This document shows positions 1 through 9,824 of a stretch of 64,000 nucleotides of DNA, piece by piece. The notes under the pieces are model-generated. The model was not told where the DNA came from. It made no database searches and saw nothing but the letters and a program-made list of their open reading frames with translations. Each line of letters opens with the position of its first letter. The stretch's first letter is position 1. Made by a program: the position numbers and the translations under genes. The stretch covers positions 2,226,957 to 2,290,956 of the forward strand of contig NZ_QRDP01000004.1 of the NCBI RefSeq assembly GCF_003385775.1, given 5' to 3'. Origin of the DNA: Parasphingopyxis lamellibrachiae (GTDB lineage: Bacteria; Pseudomonadota; Alphaproteobacteria; Sphingomonadales; Sphingomonadaceae).

Positions 1-162
1 GCGGTCGGCGAGTATAACGGCAAGTTCATGGTCGGCCAATATGTGCTGAAAGGAGCGAGCTGTACCACCCCGCGCGGCCATAGCCGGGCCAGTTATCGCA
101 ATTTCTTCTATCCGCATATGCGCTGGCAATATGCCGGATTGCGCCTCGCACGGGATCTGTAA
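1..162 (+). CDS. egtB: EgtB, C-terminal end (partial)
   Basis: The frame enters from the left edge and gives 53 residues ending in TAA. It contains [20 protein letters not shown] and [10 protein letters not shown], the conserved end of the formylglycine-generating-enzyme-type domain of ergothioneine biosynthesis protein EgtB. In that family the enzyme is an iron-dependent sulfoxide synthase that couples a thiol donor to hercynine. The next gene, egtD, makes hercynine and starts one base after this stop, so the two are almost certainly one operon. The N-terminal DinB-like domain, with the iron ligands, lies outside the window. Confidence 0.85.
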   Translation, partial: AVGEYNGKFMVGQYVLKGASCTTPRGHSRASYRNFFYPHMRWQYAGLRLARDL

Positions 163-163
163 C

Positions 164-1159
164 ATGGCCGACGGCCCGGACGAACCGGACATCATGACCG
201 ATAATGCAATTTCTGCGGGTGCCGATCCCGCCTTCCATGCCGATGTCCTTGCCGGGTTCCAGTCCCGCCCAAGGGCTATCCCGGCGCGCTGGTTTTACGA
301 TTTGCGCGGCTCCGAGCTGTTCGAACGGATCACCGATCTGCCCGAATATTATCCGACACGGGTCGAGCGCTCCATTCTGGGGGACAAGGCAAGCGAGATT
401 GGCACTGCGGTCGGCACCAGCCGGGCGGTCGTCGAATTCGGATCGGGCTCTTCGGCCAAGACGCCGCTTCTCCTCGAGGCGATCGATCCGGCGGCTTATG
501 TGCCGATCGATATATCGGGTGAGTTTCTGCGTGAATCCGCTGAGGCGCTGAGTGCCGATTTTCCGGGCCTCCCTGTCTATCCGGTCGAAGCCGATTTCAC
601 CCATCCGGTCCCGTTGCCTGTCGCCATTGCAGAGATGCCAAAGCTCGGTTTCTTTCCGGGTTCCACAATCGGCAACTTCATCCCGCCCTCCGCCGTCGAT
701 TTCCTCCGGGCGATGAAGGAGACGCTGGGTACGGGCGCAATGTTGCTTATCGGTATGGACCGGGTGAAGAGCGCGGACATGCTTGTGCCCGCCTATGACG
801 ATGCGGCCGGCGTGACCGGGGCTTTCAACCTGAACCTGCTCGAACGGATCAATCGTGAGTTGGCAGGCGATATCCCGATCGACGCCTTTCGGCACCGGGC
901 AATCTGGAACGATATGTTGGCCCGGATCGAGATGCATATCGAGGCGGTGCGCGATGTCCGTTTTTCGGTTGCCGGGCAGGATTTTGCAATGGAGCGGGGC
1001 GAAACCGTTCACACTGAAAACAGCCATAAATATGGGCCGCGTGACGCGCGTATCCTGCTCCGCGCCGGTGGCTGGACAGTGACGCATGAATGGACCGATG
1101 CGGCGAATCAGTTTGCGCTGATCCTTGCTGAGGCCCAGCCTGAGCGAACGGCACCGTAA
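164..1159 (+). CDS. egtD: L-histidine N-alpha-methyltransferase EgtD
   Basis: A 331-residue SAM-dependent methyltransferase that trimethylates histidine to hercynine, the first ergothioneine step. Visible signatures are the SAM-binding FGSGSSAKT, then PIDISGEFL, FPGSTIGNF, and near the C-terminus ENSHKYGP, all typical of EgtD. Length matches the family. The chosen ATG has a GGGAT element about eight bases upstream inside the end of egtB. A second in-frame ATG at 194 (MTDNA) is also possible. Transcription probably runs in from egtB, and the downstream palindromic repeat separates it from the convergent DUF1176 gene. Confidence 0.93.
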   Translation: MADGPDEPDIMTDNAISAGADPAFHADVLAGFQSRPRAIPARWFYDLRGSELFERITDLPEYYPTRVERSILGDKASEIGTAVGTSRAVVEFGSGSSAKTPLLLEAIDPAAYVPIDISGEFLRESAEALSADFPGLPVYPVEADFTHPVPLPVAIAEMPKLGFFPGSTIGNFIPPSAVDFLRAMKETLGTGAMLLIGMDRVKSADMLVPAYDDAAGVTGAFNLNLLERINRELAGDIPIDAFRHRAIWNDMLARIEMHIEAVRDVRFSVAGQDFAMERGETVHTENSHKYGPRDARILLRAGGWTVTHEWTDAANQFALILAEAQPERTAP

Positions 1160-1176
1160 ATTCCATCAGAATTTTC

Positions 1177-1300
1177 TTGTCAGGAAATCGCTGCACCAGC
1201 CCGCACCCTCGCCCGGCCTCCCATAGAATACACTGAGTGGGAGGCCGGGCGAGGGTGCGGGCTGGTGCGGCGCTCAACCGTCAGGATGAGTCTGACAAAA
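1177..1300. repeat. Long perfect palindrome, intergenic repeat copy A
   Basis: Between two convergent genes lies a perfect 31-base inverted repeat (1193-1223 with 1238-1268) around a 14-base loop. Short outer arms (TTGTCAG at 1177, CTGACAA at 1292) extend the symmetry. The right-hand part, from CCGGGCGAGGG through TCTGACAAAA, recurs at 13431-13486 with most bases identical, so this is one member of a dispersed repeat family. No T-tract follows the stem, so it is not a canonical intrinsic terminator, although it may stop or protect transcripts from both sides. Confidence 0.85.
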
Positions 1301-1314
1301 AGTTCTGAACACGC

Positions 1315-2352
1315 CTAGGGGTTAACCCATTCGACATTGGCCCGGTACACCGTGATCCAGTGTATGCTCCCCCGACAATTATTCATTTCGCGCCGTTCCG
1401 TCAGGCGGAACATCTCGCCGTCCCAGACAAAACTCTCGGCTGTGCCGCAATCTCCCAGTCCGCGTCCTTTTGCATAGGTGCTGAGCGTGCCTTCTTCCGG
1501 GTCCCAATAGGTGTTGACGAGGAACGGCATTTTCCGGTCCTCGCCCCAGCTGAAGACATGATCGAACCGGGCGGGCGTGAGGGTGCCATTTTGCCTGACA
1601 AAGGCGATGTCGCTGAAATTATATGCGCCCCGGCTGCAGCTAATCAGTACGAGGTCGGCGGTATCGGAAAGGACCACAGCCCTGTTGGACAAGGGATCCT
1701 CATCGCCATAATCGCATTCGACTGCCGGACGCAGCGCCGCGCGTTCGGACTCTGATAGCCCGCCTGCGGTGTCTTCAGCACGCGCGGCAACGGGCATGGC
1801 CGCAATTGTCGGGATGGCGGGTGGTTCGGGAATGGTTGAGGCCGGCTCGTCACCGACCATCGCCGACGCGGTGACGGTGCCAGCCCGCCCCTGAATATCT
1901 TCGATATAAAGCAGCGCGGCGCGCGATCCATTCAGCGAAACCGCGCCCAGCGACGCGCCTGCCTCGTCGAACAATTCCGCCGTTTGCCCCTGCGCGATGC
2001 GGTAGAGCAGGTTTTGCGCGATGGCCGGATCGAAATGGAACAGCTCATCGCCCTCGGATCGTTCGGCAATCGCGACTTGCCCGCCGTCAATTTGCAGCGC
2101 GATGCGATCGCCCTCAATCTCTTCCATGGCCCGCAGCCCGACCCGGTTATAGCCGTCGGCTCCTCCGGCCCGGCGGACTGTCAGCGAAATACCGTCGCCT
2201 ATGCTCCAGTCTTCGGCCGCCAGCGACAGGGCTTCGCAGGTCCAGCCATTGTCGCAGCCTACCGCCCAATCGCCGAAATTGCGCTCTTGCCCGATTGTTG
2301 GATCGGGGGTCGCGATTGCGGCGGCGAGAAAGGTGAAGAAAGCTATGGTCAT
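1315..2352 (-). CDS. DUF1176 secreted protein
   Basis: A 345-residue protein with an N-terminal signal peptide (hydrophobic FFTFLAAAIA before the mature RNFGDWAVGC). The opening block FGDWAVGCDNGWTCEALSL and the cysteine-containing C-terminal half match the DUF1176 family of exported proteins of unknown function. The start is the ATG directly before the signal peptide. An upstream extension would encode a non-signal-like stretch and would run into the divergent dehydrogenase promoter. Only 67 bases separate it from the divergent 3-hydroxyacyl-CoA dehydrogenase start. Function is unknown. Confidence 0.8.
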   Translation of the reverse strand: MTIAFFTFLAAAIATPDPTIGQERNFGDWAVGCDNGWTCEALSLAAEDWSIGDGISLTVRRAGGADGYNRVGLRAMEEIEGDRIALQIDGGQVAIAERSEGDELFHFDPAIAQNLLYRIAQGQTAELFDEAGASLGAVSLNGSRAALLYIEDIQGRAGTVTASAMVGDEPASTIPEPPAIPTIAAMPVAARAEDTAGGLSESERAALRPAVECDYGDEDPLSNRAVVLSDTADLVLISCSRGAYNFSDIAFVRQNGTLTPARFDHVFSWGEDRKMPFLVNTYWDPEEGTLSTYAKGRGLGDCGTAESFVWDGEMFRLTERREMNNCRGSIHWITVYRANVEWVNP

Positions 2353-2419
2353 GGCTTTCTGTCTAGCCTCACAGACCATGGCGCGATAGTGACCACCGTC
2401 ACAGCAGGAAAGGATAGTC

Positions 2420-3289
2420 ATGCAGGCAGTTGGCGTTATCGGGGCGGGACAAATGGGCGCGGGCATCGCGCAGGTTTCGGCGCAGGCCGGCTATCGGGTG
2501 CTGTTGTCCGATGTCAGTCAGGATGTTGCGGAAAAGGCCAAGCAGGGCATCGCCCGGCAGCTCGACCGGCTGGTCGAGAAGGAAAAGATCGAAGCCCAGG
2601 CGCGCGATGTCGCGCTGGAACGTATCGAGCCGGTTGGCGATTTCGCACCGATGGCAAGTGCTGGCCTCATCATCGAAGCGGCAACCGAGCGCGAGGATAT
2701 CAAGCGCCAGATTTTCGAAGCTGTCGGCAAGATTCTTGGTCACAAGGCCGTGCTCGCCTCCAACACCTCATCGATTTCGATCACTAGGCTGGCCCAGGCT
2801 TCGCCCGATCCACAGCGCTTTATCGGCGTGCATTTCTTCAATCCCGTACCGCTGATGGGATTGATCGAAGTAATCCGCGGCCTTGCGACCATCGACGCCA
2901 CGGTCGATCTGGTCGAAAAATATGCAACCGCGCTCGGCAAACGCACCGTCCACGCCAATGACGCGCCCGGCTTTATCGTCAACCGTGTGCTGATGCCGAT
3001 GCTCAACGAGGCGGCCTTCGCGCTCGGCGAGGGCGTTGCGGGTATCGAGGATATCGACGCGGCCTGTCAGCTCGGTCTCAACCATCCGATGGGGCCGCTG
3101 ACGCTTGCGGACTTTATCGGTCTCGACACCTGTCTGCACATCACCAATGTGCTCTATGCGGGCACCGGCGATCCCAAATTCCGGGCCGCGCCGCTGCTCG
3201 TCAAATATGTCGAGGCCGGCTGGCTGGGGCGCAAGGCGGGCAAGGGCTTTTACGATTATTCGGGCGATACGCCCAGGCCGACGCGGTAG
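2420..3289 (+). CDS. hbd: 3-hydroxybutyryl-CoA dehydrogenase
   Basis: A 289-residue NAD(P)-dependent dehydrogenase converting 3-hydroxyacyl-CoA to 3-ketoacyl-CoA, cytoplasmic. The Rossmann motif GAGQMGAG is at residues 8-15. The catalytic histidine sits in GVHFFNP (H138), followed by NDAPGFIVNR and the C-terminal helical domain ending with GRKAGKGFYDY. Stand-alone length, without a hydratase domain, fits the short PaaH/Hbd type. An AGGA-rich ribosome site precedes the ATG. The epoxide hydrolase follows after 12 bases, suggesting co-transcription. Confidence 0.92.
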   Translation: MQAVGVIGAGQMGAGIAQVSAQAGYRVLLSDVSQDVAEKAKQGIARQLDRLVEKEKIEAQARDVALERIEPVGDFAPMASAGLIIEAATEREDIKRQIFEAVGKILGHKAVLASNTSSISITRLAQASPDPQRFIGVHFFNPVPLMGLIEVIRGLATIDATVDLVEKYATALGKRTVHANDAPGFIVNRVLMPMLNEAAFALGEGVAGIEDIDAACQLGLNHPMGPLTLADFIGLDTCLHITNVLYAGTGDPKFRAAPLLVKYVEAGWLGRKAGKGFYDYSGDTPRPTR

Positions 3290-3301
3290 GGGAGCCCGAT
3301 C

Positions 3302-4444
3302 ATGGCTGGCGAGATACGCGATTTCGAAATCGGCATAGATCAGACGGAGTTGGACGATCTCAAAAACCGCCTGGCCAATGCCCGCTTCCCCGAAAAGGAA
3401 ACGGTCGACGACTGGGATCAGGGCATTCCGCTCGCCTATGTGCGGGAGCTAACCGACTATTGGCGCGACAGTTATGACTGGCGGCGCTGCGAGGCGGCGC
3501 TCAACGCCCACCCGAACCACCTGATCGAGATTGACGGCGTCGATATCCATTTTCTCCATATCCGCTCGCCGGAAGCCGGCGCACGGCCGCTGCTCCTCAG
3601 CCATGGCTGGCCGGGCTCGGTGCTGGAATTCATGGATGCGATCGGGCCGCTCAGCGATCCCGTGGCCCATGGCGGCAGGGCGGAGGACGCCTTTCATCTC
3701 GTGATTCCCTCGCTGCCGGGATACGGTTTTTCCGGCAAGCCCGCCGAAACCGGCTGGTCGGTGGAGAAGATCGCCGAGAGCTGGCACGAGCTCATGACCG
3801 CGCTCGGCTATGACGCCTGGTATGCGCAGGGCGGCGACTGGGGGGCGATGGTGACATCGGCGATCGGCGCCCAGAACAAGGGAGGCTGCAAGGGCATTCA
3901 CCTCAACATGCTGGTTGCCGCCCCGCCGCCCGAGGTGATGCAGAGCCCTACGGACGTGGAAAAGGCCGCCATGGCGCGGTTGGCGCTGTACCGCGAAAAG
4001 GGCGGCGGATATTCCGCGCAGCAACGCACCAAGCCGCAGACTCTCGGCTATGCACTGGCCGATTCTCCCACCGGCCAGATGGCGTGGATCGTCGAGAAGT
4101 TCCACCAATGGTCGGACTGCGATGGCCATCCGGAAAACGTCTTCAGCCGCGATCATCTGCTCGACAATGTGATGCTTTACTGGCTCAACAATGCCGGGGC
4201 CTCGTCCGCCCGGCTCTATTGGCACAGCTTTGCGCAGCCCGATCTCTCTCCGGTGACCATTCCGAGCGGATACAGCCTGTTCCCGCATGAGATCATGCGC
4301 GGATCGCGGCGCTGGGCGGAATCGCGTTTCACCGATCTTGTCTATTGGAACAGCTGCGAACGCGGCGGGCATTTCGCGGCGATGGAGCGGCCCGCGCTTT
4401 TCATCGACGAAGTCCGCGCCTGTTTCCGCCAGATGACGCTGTAG
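3302..4444 (+). CDS. Epoxide hydrolase, alpha/beta fold with N-terminal EHN domain
   Basis: A 380-residue alpha/beta hydrolase of the microsomal-type epoxide hydrolase family. The N-terminal region (about 5-115) is the EHN cap. HGWPGS at 101-106 forms the oxyanion loop. QGGDWG carries the nucleophilic aspartate D179, and the catalytic histidine is H357 in [18 protein letters not shown] ribosome site lies just upstream of the ATG. It is probably co-transcribed with the preceding dehydrogenase; a role in epoxide or lipid catabolism is inferred and the substrate is not predictable. Family members also include juvenile-hormone-type and limonene-type enzymes. Confidence 0.9.
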   Translation: MAGEIRDFEIGIDQTELDDLKNRLANARFPEKETVDDWDQGIPLAYVRELTDYWRDSYDWRRCEAALNAHPNHLIEIDGVDIHFLHIRSPEAGARPLLLSHGWPGSVLEFMDAIGPLSDPVAHGGRAEDAFHLVIPSLPGYGFSGKPAETGWSVEKIAESWHELMTALGYDAWYAQGGDWGAMVTSAIGAQNKGGCKGIHLNMLVAAPPPEVMQSPTDVEKAAMARLALYREKGGGYSAQQRTKPQTLGYALADSPTGQMAWIVEKFHQWSDCDGHPENVFSRDHLLDNVMLYWLNNAGASSARLYWHSFAQPDLSPVTIPSGYSLFPHEIMRGSRRWAESRFTDLVYWNSCERGGHFAAMERPALFIDEVRACFRQMTL

Positions 4445-4490
4445 CGGTTGCGCTTTACTTTGCCGCCCTTGCGCCTTTAGGCAGTCCCGC

Positions 4491-5396
4491 ATGACCGACG
4501 ATCATTCCCCAGACCCGGCCCAGCTCGCCAAAGCCGAAACGCTTGTCGAGGCCTTGCCCTATCTGCAGCGCTTTGCCGGGGCGACTTTTGTCGTCAAATA
4601 TGGCGGTCACGCGATGGGCGACGCCAAGGCGGCCCGCGAATTTGCCGAGGATGTGGTGCTCCTCAAAGCGGTCGGCATCAATCCGGTCGTCGTGCATGGC
4701 GGCGGGCCGCAGATCGGTGCGATGCTCAAGAAACTGGGCGTCGAGAGCGAATTTGTCGACGGGCTTCGGGTTACCGATGCCGAGACCGCACAGATTGCAG
4801 AGATGGTCCTGTCGGGCGCGATCAACAAGGAATTGGTCAGCTGGATCGGCCAGGCCGGCGGCCGGGCGATCGGCATTTCGGGCAAGGATGGCGGCTTTGT
4901 CCGTGCGGAAAAGGTGAAGCGCACGGTCCGCGATCCGGAAAGCCTCATCGAGAGGGTGGTGGACCTCGGTTTTGTCGGCGAGCCGGCAACGATCGACCGT
5001 TCGGTCCTCGATACGATCTCCAACTCCGGTATGATCCCCGTCGTCGCCCCGGTCGGCGTCGATGCGGTCGGCCAGACCTATAATATCAATGCCGATACCA
5101 TGGCGGGTGCCGTGGCCAGCGCGATGGATGCAGCGCGCCTGTTCCTGCTTACCGATGTCGCTGGAGTGCTGGACAAGAAGGGCGTGCTTCTGACCGATCT
5201 GTCTCCGGCCATGATCGCCGAACTCCGGTCGGACGGCACGGTTTCGGGAGGGATGATTCCCAAGCTGGAAACCTGCGTATCCGCCGTGAAGGGGGGCGTC
5301 GAGGCAGCGGTCGTGCTCGATGGGCGTATCCCGCATGCGATGCTGCTGGAGATCTTCACGCGCCAGGGTGCGGGCACAATGATCCGGGCAGGCTAG
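4491..5396 (+). CDS. argB: Acetylglutamate kinase
   Basis: A 301-residue amino-acid kinase that phosphorylates N-acetylglutamate in arginine synthesis. KYGGHAMGD near the N-terminus, VHGGGPQIG, the FVDGLRVTD substrate loop, [12 protein letters not shown] and the C-terminal GTMIRAG are all present, and the length is normal. The order argB, yggT, folD on one strand is a close run. A hairpin without a T-tract (GGCGAGC at 5418 with GCTCGCC at 5439) follows the stop and may attenuate transcription into yggT. argG is also in the window at 13.5-14.7 kb but not linked. Confidence 0.95.
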   Translation: MTDDHSPDPAQLAKAETLVEALPYLQRFAGATFVVKYGGHAMGDAKAAREFAEDVVLLKAVGINPVVVHGGGPQIGAMLKKLGVESEFVDGLRVTDAETAQIAEMVLSGAINKELVSWIGQAGGRAIGISGKDGGFVRAEKVKRTVRDPESLIERVVDLGFVGEPATIDRSVLDTISNSGMIPVVAPVGVDAVGQTYNINADTMAGAVASAMDAARLFLLTDVAGVLDKKGVLLTDLSPAMIAELRSDGTVSGGMIPKLETCVSAVKGGVEAAVVLDGRIPHAMLLEIFTRQGAGTMIRAG

Positions 5397-5541
5397 ACCG
5401 CGGGCAGGCTGGAGGTCGGCGAGCCCGCGCAAGCGTGAGCTCGCCGCTCATCGAAAGATTGGCGTCAATGGTGGATGGCCGCATTGAACCGCGCCTTACC
5501 AGTCGCTAGATGCGTCAGACAGCTCCCGAGGAGTATTGCTC

Positions 5542-5838
5542 ATGGTTCCCGCCTTGCTTGGCGTCATAATCCTGCTGATCAACATCCTGATCTGGATCAT
5601 CATAATCCAGGCGATTTTCAGCTGGCTTGTCGCGTTTAACGTGATCAACACCTATAATAATGGCGTTCGCCAGTTTCTTAATCTGCTCGACCGGGTAACC
5701 GCGCCTTTGTACAGGCCGGTGCGGGCCATCATGCCCGATTTCGGTGGAATAGATTTCTCGCCGATCGTCGTCATCCTGTTGCTGCATCTGCTCGCCCGCT
5801 TCCTGATGAGCGTGCAACTGCAATCCGTAACCCTGTAA
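5542..5838 (+). CDS. YggT family membrane protein
   Basis: A 98-residue protein with two strongly hydrophobic segments (about 5-30 and 75-95) separated by a loop containing NLLDRVTAPLYRPVRAIMP and the motif IDFSPIVVILLL, the pattern of the YggT family. These inner-membrane proteins are of uncertain function; an osmotic or division-related role has been suggested for relatives. The ATG is preferred over an upstream TTG at 5536 because GAGGAG at 5528 lies eight bases before it. folD follows after 15 bases. Confidence 0.88.
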   Translation: MVPALLGVIILLINILIWIIIIQAIFSWLVAFNVINTYNNGVRQFLNLLDRVTAPLYRPVRAIMPDFGGIDFSPIVVILLLHLLARFLMSVQLQSVTL

Positions 5839-5853
5839 TAGTGAGAACCGCGC

Positions 5854-6744
5854 ATGACGGCTGAGATCATCGACGGCAAGGCTTTCGCAGCAGATTTGCG
5901 CGCGCGCGTCGCCGAACATGTCCCGGCTTTTGTGAAGGCCTCTGGTCGCAAGCCCGGCCTTGCGGTGGTTCTGGTTGGCGATGATCCGGCGAGCCAGGTC
6001 TATGTCGGGTCCAAGGGCAAGGCGACGGTCGCGGCGGGCATGGAGAGTTTCGAGCATATTCTTCCCGCATCGACGCCCCAGGATGATCTGAACGCGCTCA
6101 TCGCGCGGCTCAACGCCGACGACAGTGTCGACGGCATTTTGGTGCAACTACCCCTGCCCGACGGGCTGGACGAGGCAGCTGCGGTGGCGGCTATCGATCC
6201 CGCGAAGGATGTCGATGGTCTGACCGACGCCAATGTTGCCCGGCTCGCCAATAATGAGGTGGGCCTGGTTCCGTGCACGCCGTTCGGCTGCATGATGCTT
6301 CTCAATGACCGGCTGGGTGAGCTTGCAGGGCTTGATGCGGTCGTCGTCGGTCGGTCGCAGCTCGTTGGCAGGCCGATGGCGCAGTTGCTGATCAACGCGA
6401 ATTGCACGGTGACAGTTGCCCATAGCCGCACGCGCAATCTTCCCGCCATTGTCCACAACGCCGATATCGTCGTTGCGGCCGTGGGCCGTGCCGAAATGGT
6501 GAAGGGCGACTGGCTGAAGCCCGGCGCAGTCGTGATCGATGTCGGGATCAACCGGCTTGCCCCGACCGAAAAGGGCAAAAAAGGCCAGCTGGTTGGCGAT
6601 GTCGCCTTTGGGGAGGCCGATCATGTCAAGGCGATCACACCTGTACCCGGCGGGGTCGGGCCGATGACGATTGCCGTGCTGCTGCGCAATACGCTGGTCG
6701 CGGCCCATGCCCGGGCGGGCCTTGCTCCACCGGACGGGCTGTGA
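5854..6744 (+). CDS. folD: Bifunctional methylene-THF dehydrogenase / cyclohydrolase
   Basis: A 296-residue FolD, cytoplasmic, interconverting 5,10-methylene-, methenyl- and 10-formyl-tetrahydrofolate. Motifs in order are the YVGSKGKA catalytic lysine region, GILVQLPLP, the CTPFGC segment, [16 protein letters not shown] for NADP binding, and [16 protein letters not shown] at the C-terminus. Length is family-typical. Its TGA overlaps a GTG start of the next gene (GTGA), so translational coupling to the small secreted protein is likely. Confidence 0.95.
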   Translation: MTAEIIDGKAFAADLRARVAEHVPAFVKASGRKPGLAVVLVGDDPASQVYVGSKGKATVAAGMESFEHILPASTPQDDLNALIARLNADDSVDGILVQLPLPDGLDEAAAVAAIDPAKDVDGLTDANVARLANNEVGLVPCTPFGCMMLLNDRLGELAGLDAVVVGRSQLVGRPMAQLLINANCTVTVAHSRTRNLPAIVHNADIVVAAVGRAEMVKGDWLKPGAVVIDVGINRLAPTEKGKKGQLVGDVAFGEADHVKAITPVPGGVGPMTIAVLLRNTLVAAHARAGLAPPDGL

Positions 6745-7358
6745 GCGCACTCGCCGCCCTGCTGCTCCTGACATCGCCCGTCGAAGGTGCAATTTCTGCG
6801 GAACGCGCCTTTGCCGAAGCCGCGCAAACCGAAGGGCAATGGACCGCCTTTCGCTCTTATGCAGCCGATGATGCCGTCATGTTCGTACCGCGTGAGACAA
6901 ATGCGCATGAATTCTTGGAAGGCCGCGAAGACCCGATTGTCGCGGTAATGTGGTGGCCCGCCGAAAGCTATATATCCTGCGATGGCACGACGGCGGTCAA
7001 TTCCGGTCCCTGGGTGCAGCCGCGTTCGCGCGGCTATTTTACTACCGTCTGGCAGCGCCAGGACGATGGCAGCTGGCGCTGGCTTCTCGATCATGGCAGC
7101 GGGCTCGCCGAGCCGCGCCCCGCCGGGGAAGTGCCTTCCGTCCGCCGGGCGGTCTGTCCCGAAACGCCGCTTGTCGTGGAAGAGGTTGCCGCACCGGACG
7201 GCGCGGTCGATTACGGCCGGCATCACTCGCCCGACGGCACATTGATCTGGAGCTGGGAGGTGCGCGAAGATGGCGCGCGCCGTTTCGAGGCGCTTCTCTA
7301 TAATGGCACTGGCTATGATCATGTCATTACCAATGATATTGCCGCTCAGACGCCATGA
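6741..7358 (+). CDS. Small exported protein, possibly NTF2-like
   Basis: A 205-residue protein starting at GTG within the end of folD. The N-terminus is a short signal-like segment ([11 protein letters not shown]) followed by [29 protein letters not shown], reminiscent of SnoaL/DUF4440-type NTF2 folds, with aromatic-rich blocks such as [18 protein letters not shown] do not recognise a specific family. It sits between folD and marC with four-base overlaps on both sides, so it belongs to a translationally coupled run. Function unknown. Confidence 0.75.
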   Translation: MSALAALLLLTSPVEGAISAERAFAEAAQTEGQWTAFRSYAADDAVMFVPRETNAHEFLEGREDPIVAVMWWPAESYISCDGTTAVNSGPWVQPRSRGYFTTVWQRQDDGSWRWLLDHGSGLAEPRPAGEVPSVRRAVCPETPLVVEEVAAPDGAVDYGRHHSPDGTLIWSWEVREDGARRFEALLYNGTGYDHVITNDIAAQTP

Positions 7359-7996
7359 TTGAACTTTTCATTTCCGCGCTGATCACTTTTTTCGTGGTCA
7401 TCGATCCGCCCGGCTGCGCCCCGATTTTCGCCAGTCTGACGACCGGGGCCTCGGCTGCCGAGCGGCGGTCACAGGCCATTCGCGCGATCGTTATCGCGAC
7501 CCTGATTCTCGTCTTTTTCGCACTGTTCGGAGAAGATCTTCTCGGGGCATTGGGGATCACTCTGGATGCTTTCCGCATCGCCGGCGGCATCATGCTGTTC
7601 CTGATCGCGTTCGAAATGGTGTTCGAAAAGCGCACCCAGCGGCGCGAGGACAGGGCCCAGAAAATCATCGGGACGCCGGAAGTCGAAGATGTTTCGGCTT
7701 TCCCGATGGCCATGCCGATGATCGCAGGTCCCGGTACGATCGCGTCCGTCATGCTGCTCGAAGCGCGCAGCAGCGGGGTCGAGGAATCGCTTGTCGTGCT
7801 GGCTGCGCTGGGCGTCATCCTGCTGCTCACGCTGGTCGCCCTATTGGCGGCCGGGCCGCTTATGCGGCTGCTCGGTCAGCGAATCGAAGCGGTGATCACC
7901 CGTCTGTTGGGCGTCATCCTGGCCGCGCTGGCCGCGCAGTTCGTGATTAACGGGCTGGTCGGTGCATTCGGGATCAGCGTACCCGCCACAACCTGA
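7355..7996 (+). CDS. MarC family membrane protein
   Basis: A 213-residue inner-membrane protein with about six hydrophobic segments. The pattern FFVVIDPPGCAPIF, the conserved central FPMAMPMIAGPGTIASVM and the terminal AAQFVINGLVGAFG are characteristic of the MarC (UPF0056) family. The biochemical role of that family is not established, and an early link to multiple antibiotic resistance in E. coli was not upheld. Its ATG overlaps the previous stop (ATGA). Its 3' end overlaps the convergent GT-C-like gene by 23 bases. Confidence 0.88.
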   Translation: MIELFISALITFFVVIDPPGCAPIFASLTTGASAAERRSQAIRAIVIATLILVFFALFGEDLLGALGITLDAFRIAGGIMLFLIAFEMVFEKRTQRREDRAQKIIGTPEVEDVSAFPMAMPMIAGPGTIASVMLLEARSSGVEESLVVLAALGVILLLTLVALLAAGPLMRLLGQRIEAVITRLLGVILAALAAQFVINGLVGAFGISVPATT

Positions 7997-9755
7997 ACGG
8001 GGAGTTTGCAGGAAGCGCTACCGGTTCGAGCCAGTCTGGCGGGGCACCGCGGTTCAGCCGGGCAAAGCTGCTGTCAGGGTCATTCGCACCATAATGCCCC
8101 TCGCCGGACATGCCCGGGCACAGCAGTACATAGCCGACATCGTAGCGCGCTACCGTTTCGCGAAGCCGCGCCATGTTTCCGCGAAAGCCATGGAACACAT
8201 CCAGTATCGCTTCGCCATTGCGATGATAGGGGCCGGCAATACCCCGGTGATGGGTCATCACGATCAGGCGCGGTGCAAGGTCGATCGGCGTCAGGATCGT
8301 CGACGGAGGCAGGCCTGCAATCGGGGCCAGCCCGGCAGCGGATGAGCATTTCGGCATATCGCCGGCACCCGCCGAGATATCCGCGACATCTTCCTCGGTC
8401 TCTTCGGGAAAAGCTATGAGCGGGATCACCGCCCACAGGCCGGTCATCAGCGCGACGGCGGCGACCGACCCGCCGACCCGCGGCAGTATCTGTGCCGATG
8501 CGCGCCAGCGCGGGAGCAGCCAGGCGCCCAGTATCGTAGCGCCCGGAATGGCGAGGAGTTGGGCCGCTGGCGCCGTCCGTACCTGCCAGAAGAGCAGGAT
8601 AAAGCTTGCAAATGCGAGGGCCGCAAGGGCGATCAACGGCTCCAGTCTCTCGTGCTTGCGCCAGCTCTGCGCAATGCCAAGCGCATATCCGGCGAGCCCC
8701 GAAAGCGGCAACGCAACGATCAGCAGCGCCTTGCGCCAACTCTGCCGATAGAGGGGGCGGGCCTCTTGAACATTGTCGAGCCACAGGGCCTGCAGCTCGG
8801 CGCTGACACCTTCTGGCCGGCCAAGGCAGTCGGGCCATATAAGGGCAAAGCCGAGGGCAAGCACGCCGCCGGCGATGGCGCCAATGCCCAGCCTCGCGCG
8901 CCAGTCTCCCAAAGGCAGAATGGCGAGCAGCACCAGCAATGCACCAGCTGCGACAATAGCCGACAGCCAGACCGGCGATAGCGCATCGCAAACGGGCGCG
9001 CGATTGGCGTTGGAAGCAAAGAGTGCAAAGCCAAAGGCCGCACCTCCGGCCAGCGACGCGCCATAGCGGGAAATCCGTACCTTCTCGGCCCGGTCGCGGA
9101 CCCAGAACAGCGCCGTCGCCGCGCCGATAAGGGCGAGAAAGGCCAGCATCTCGAGGCCGATGGTGAGCGAAAGCGCGCTGGCGATCCCGCTTGTCACGCC
9201 GCCGCGGGCGCGCTTCGGATCGACAAGGCCCGCCAGTGCGACCGCCAGCATCGCAAGTTGCCATCCATGATGATCGATCCTCAGCGGCATCCACATTGGC
9301 ATCAATATGCCCGCGCAGAGCGTCGCGAGCAGAGCCAGTGGCCAGGCGATGGGGGCGACGATGCGGCGCGCGATCAGGGCAATAGCGAACAGGCCGATGG
9401 CAAAGGGCAGGAGCGGCGCCAGCGCGACAGCCCAGCGTTCGGCAGCCGCCGTCCCGATCAGCGGGTCGAGCAGCAGGATCAGGCCGGCAATCGGCAGGTC
9501 CGGCAGGTGCGACCAGTGAATATCCGCGCCGACAGGCGGCGCAAGCCGATACTGGATCAGATCGTACCAGGGCTGTCCGCCGAGCAGCGCGCGTACTTGG
9601 GCCATCCGCAAATTGTCATCGGTATCGCCCAGTGCCAGCGCTTCGATAGCGGGCAGTTGCGCAAATATCATAAGCAGCGCGATCGCAAGCCAGATAGCGA
9701 GCGTTCCGCTTTTCCAGCGATCTTTCAGCCAGATATTGTCCGAAAGCTCAGTCAT
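7974..9755 (-). CDS. GT-C-fold polytopic membrane protein (STT3-like)
   Basis: A 593-residue protein with ten or more hydrophobic segments and a soluble C-terminal part from about residue 450. An acidic motif DTDDNLR (44-50) sits in the first external loop and RIDHHGWQ (159-166) in a later one. This pairing resembles the DXD/DHH sites of the STT3/PglB oligosaccharyltransferase branch of GT-C enzymes. I infer use of a lipid-linked sugar donor, but acceptor and reaction are unknown. A GtrA-family gene starts 70 bases away on the other strand, supporting a lipid-linked glycosylation context. Confidence 0.7.
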   Translation of the reverse strand: MTELSDNIWLKDRWKSGTLAIWLAIALLMIFAQLPAIEALALGDTDDNLRMAQVRALLGGQPWYDLIQYRLAPPVGADIHWSHLPDLPIAGLILLLDPLIGTAAAERWAVALAPLLPFAIGLFAIALIARRIVAPIAWPLALLATLCAGILMPMWMPLRIDHHGWQLAMLAVALAGLVDPKRARGGVTSGIASALSLTIGLEMLAFLALIGAATALFWVRDRAEKVRISRYGASLAGGAAFGFALFASNANRAPVCDALSPVWLSAIVAAGALLVLLAILPLGDWRARLGIGAIAGGVLALGFALIWPDCLGRPEGVSAELQALWLDNVQEARPLYRQSWRKALLIVALPLSGLAGYALGIAQSWRKHERLEPLIALAALAFASFILLFWQVRTAPAAQLLAIPGATILGAWLLPRWRASAQILPRVGGSVAAVALMTGLWAVIPLIAFPEETEEDVADISAGAGDMPKCSSAAGLAPIAGLPPSTILTPIDLAPRLIVMTHHRGIAGPYHRNGEAILDVFHGFRGNMARLRETVARYDVGYVLLCPGMSGEGHYGANDPDSSFARLNRGAPPDWLEPVALPANSPFRLWRVR

Positions 9756-9824
9756 TCGTTCCCCGTTTGGCCGCTTAGCCTATAAGCAAAAAAGATTAAC
9801 CATCTTGTCTTATGGCGCATTCGC

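Noticed and set aside
5418-5445. Hairpin after argB as a Rho-independent terminator
   Set aside because: The seven-base stem has no following T-tract and a large loop, so I do not call it a terminator; it may be structural.
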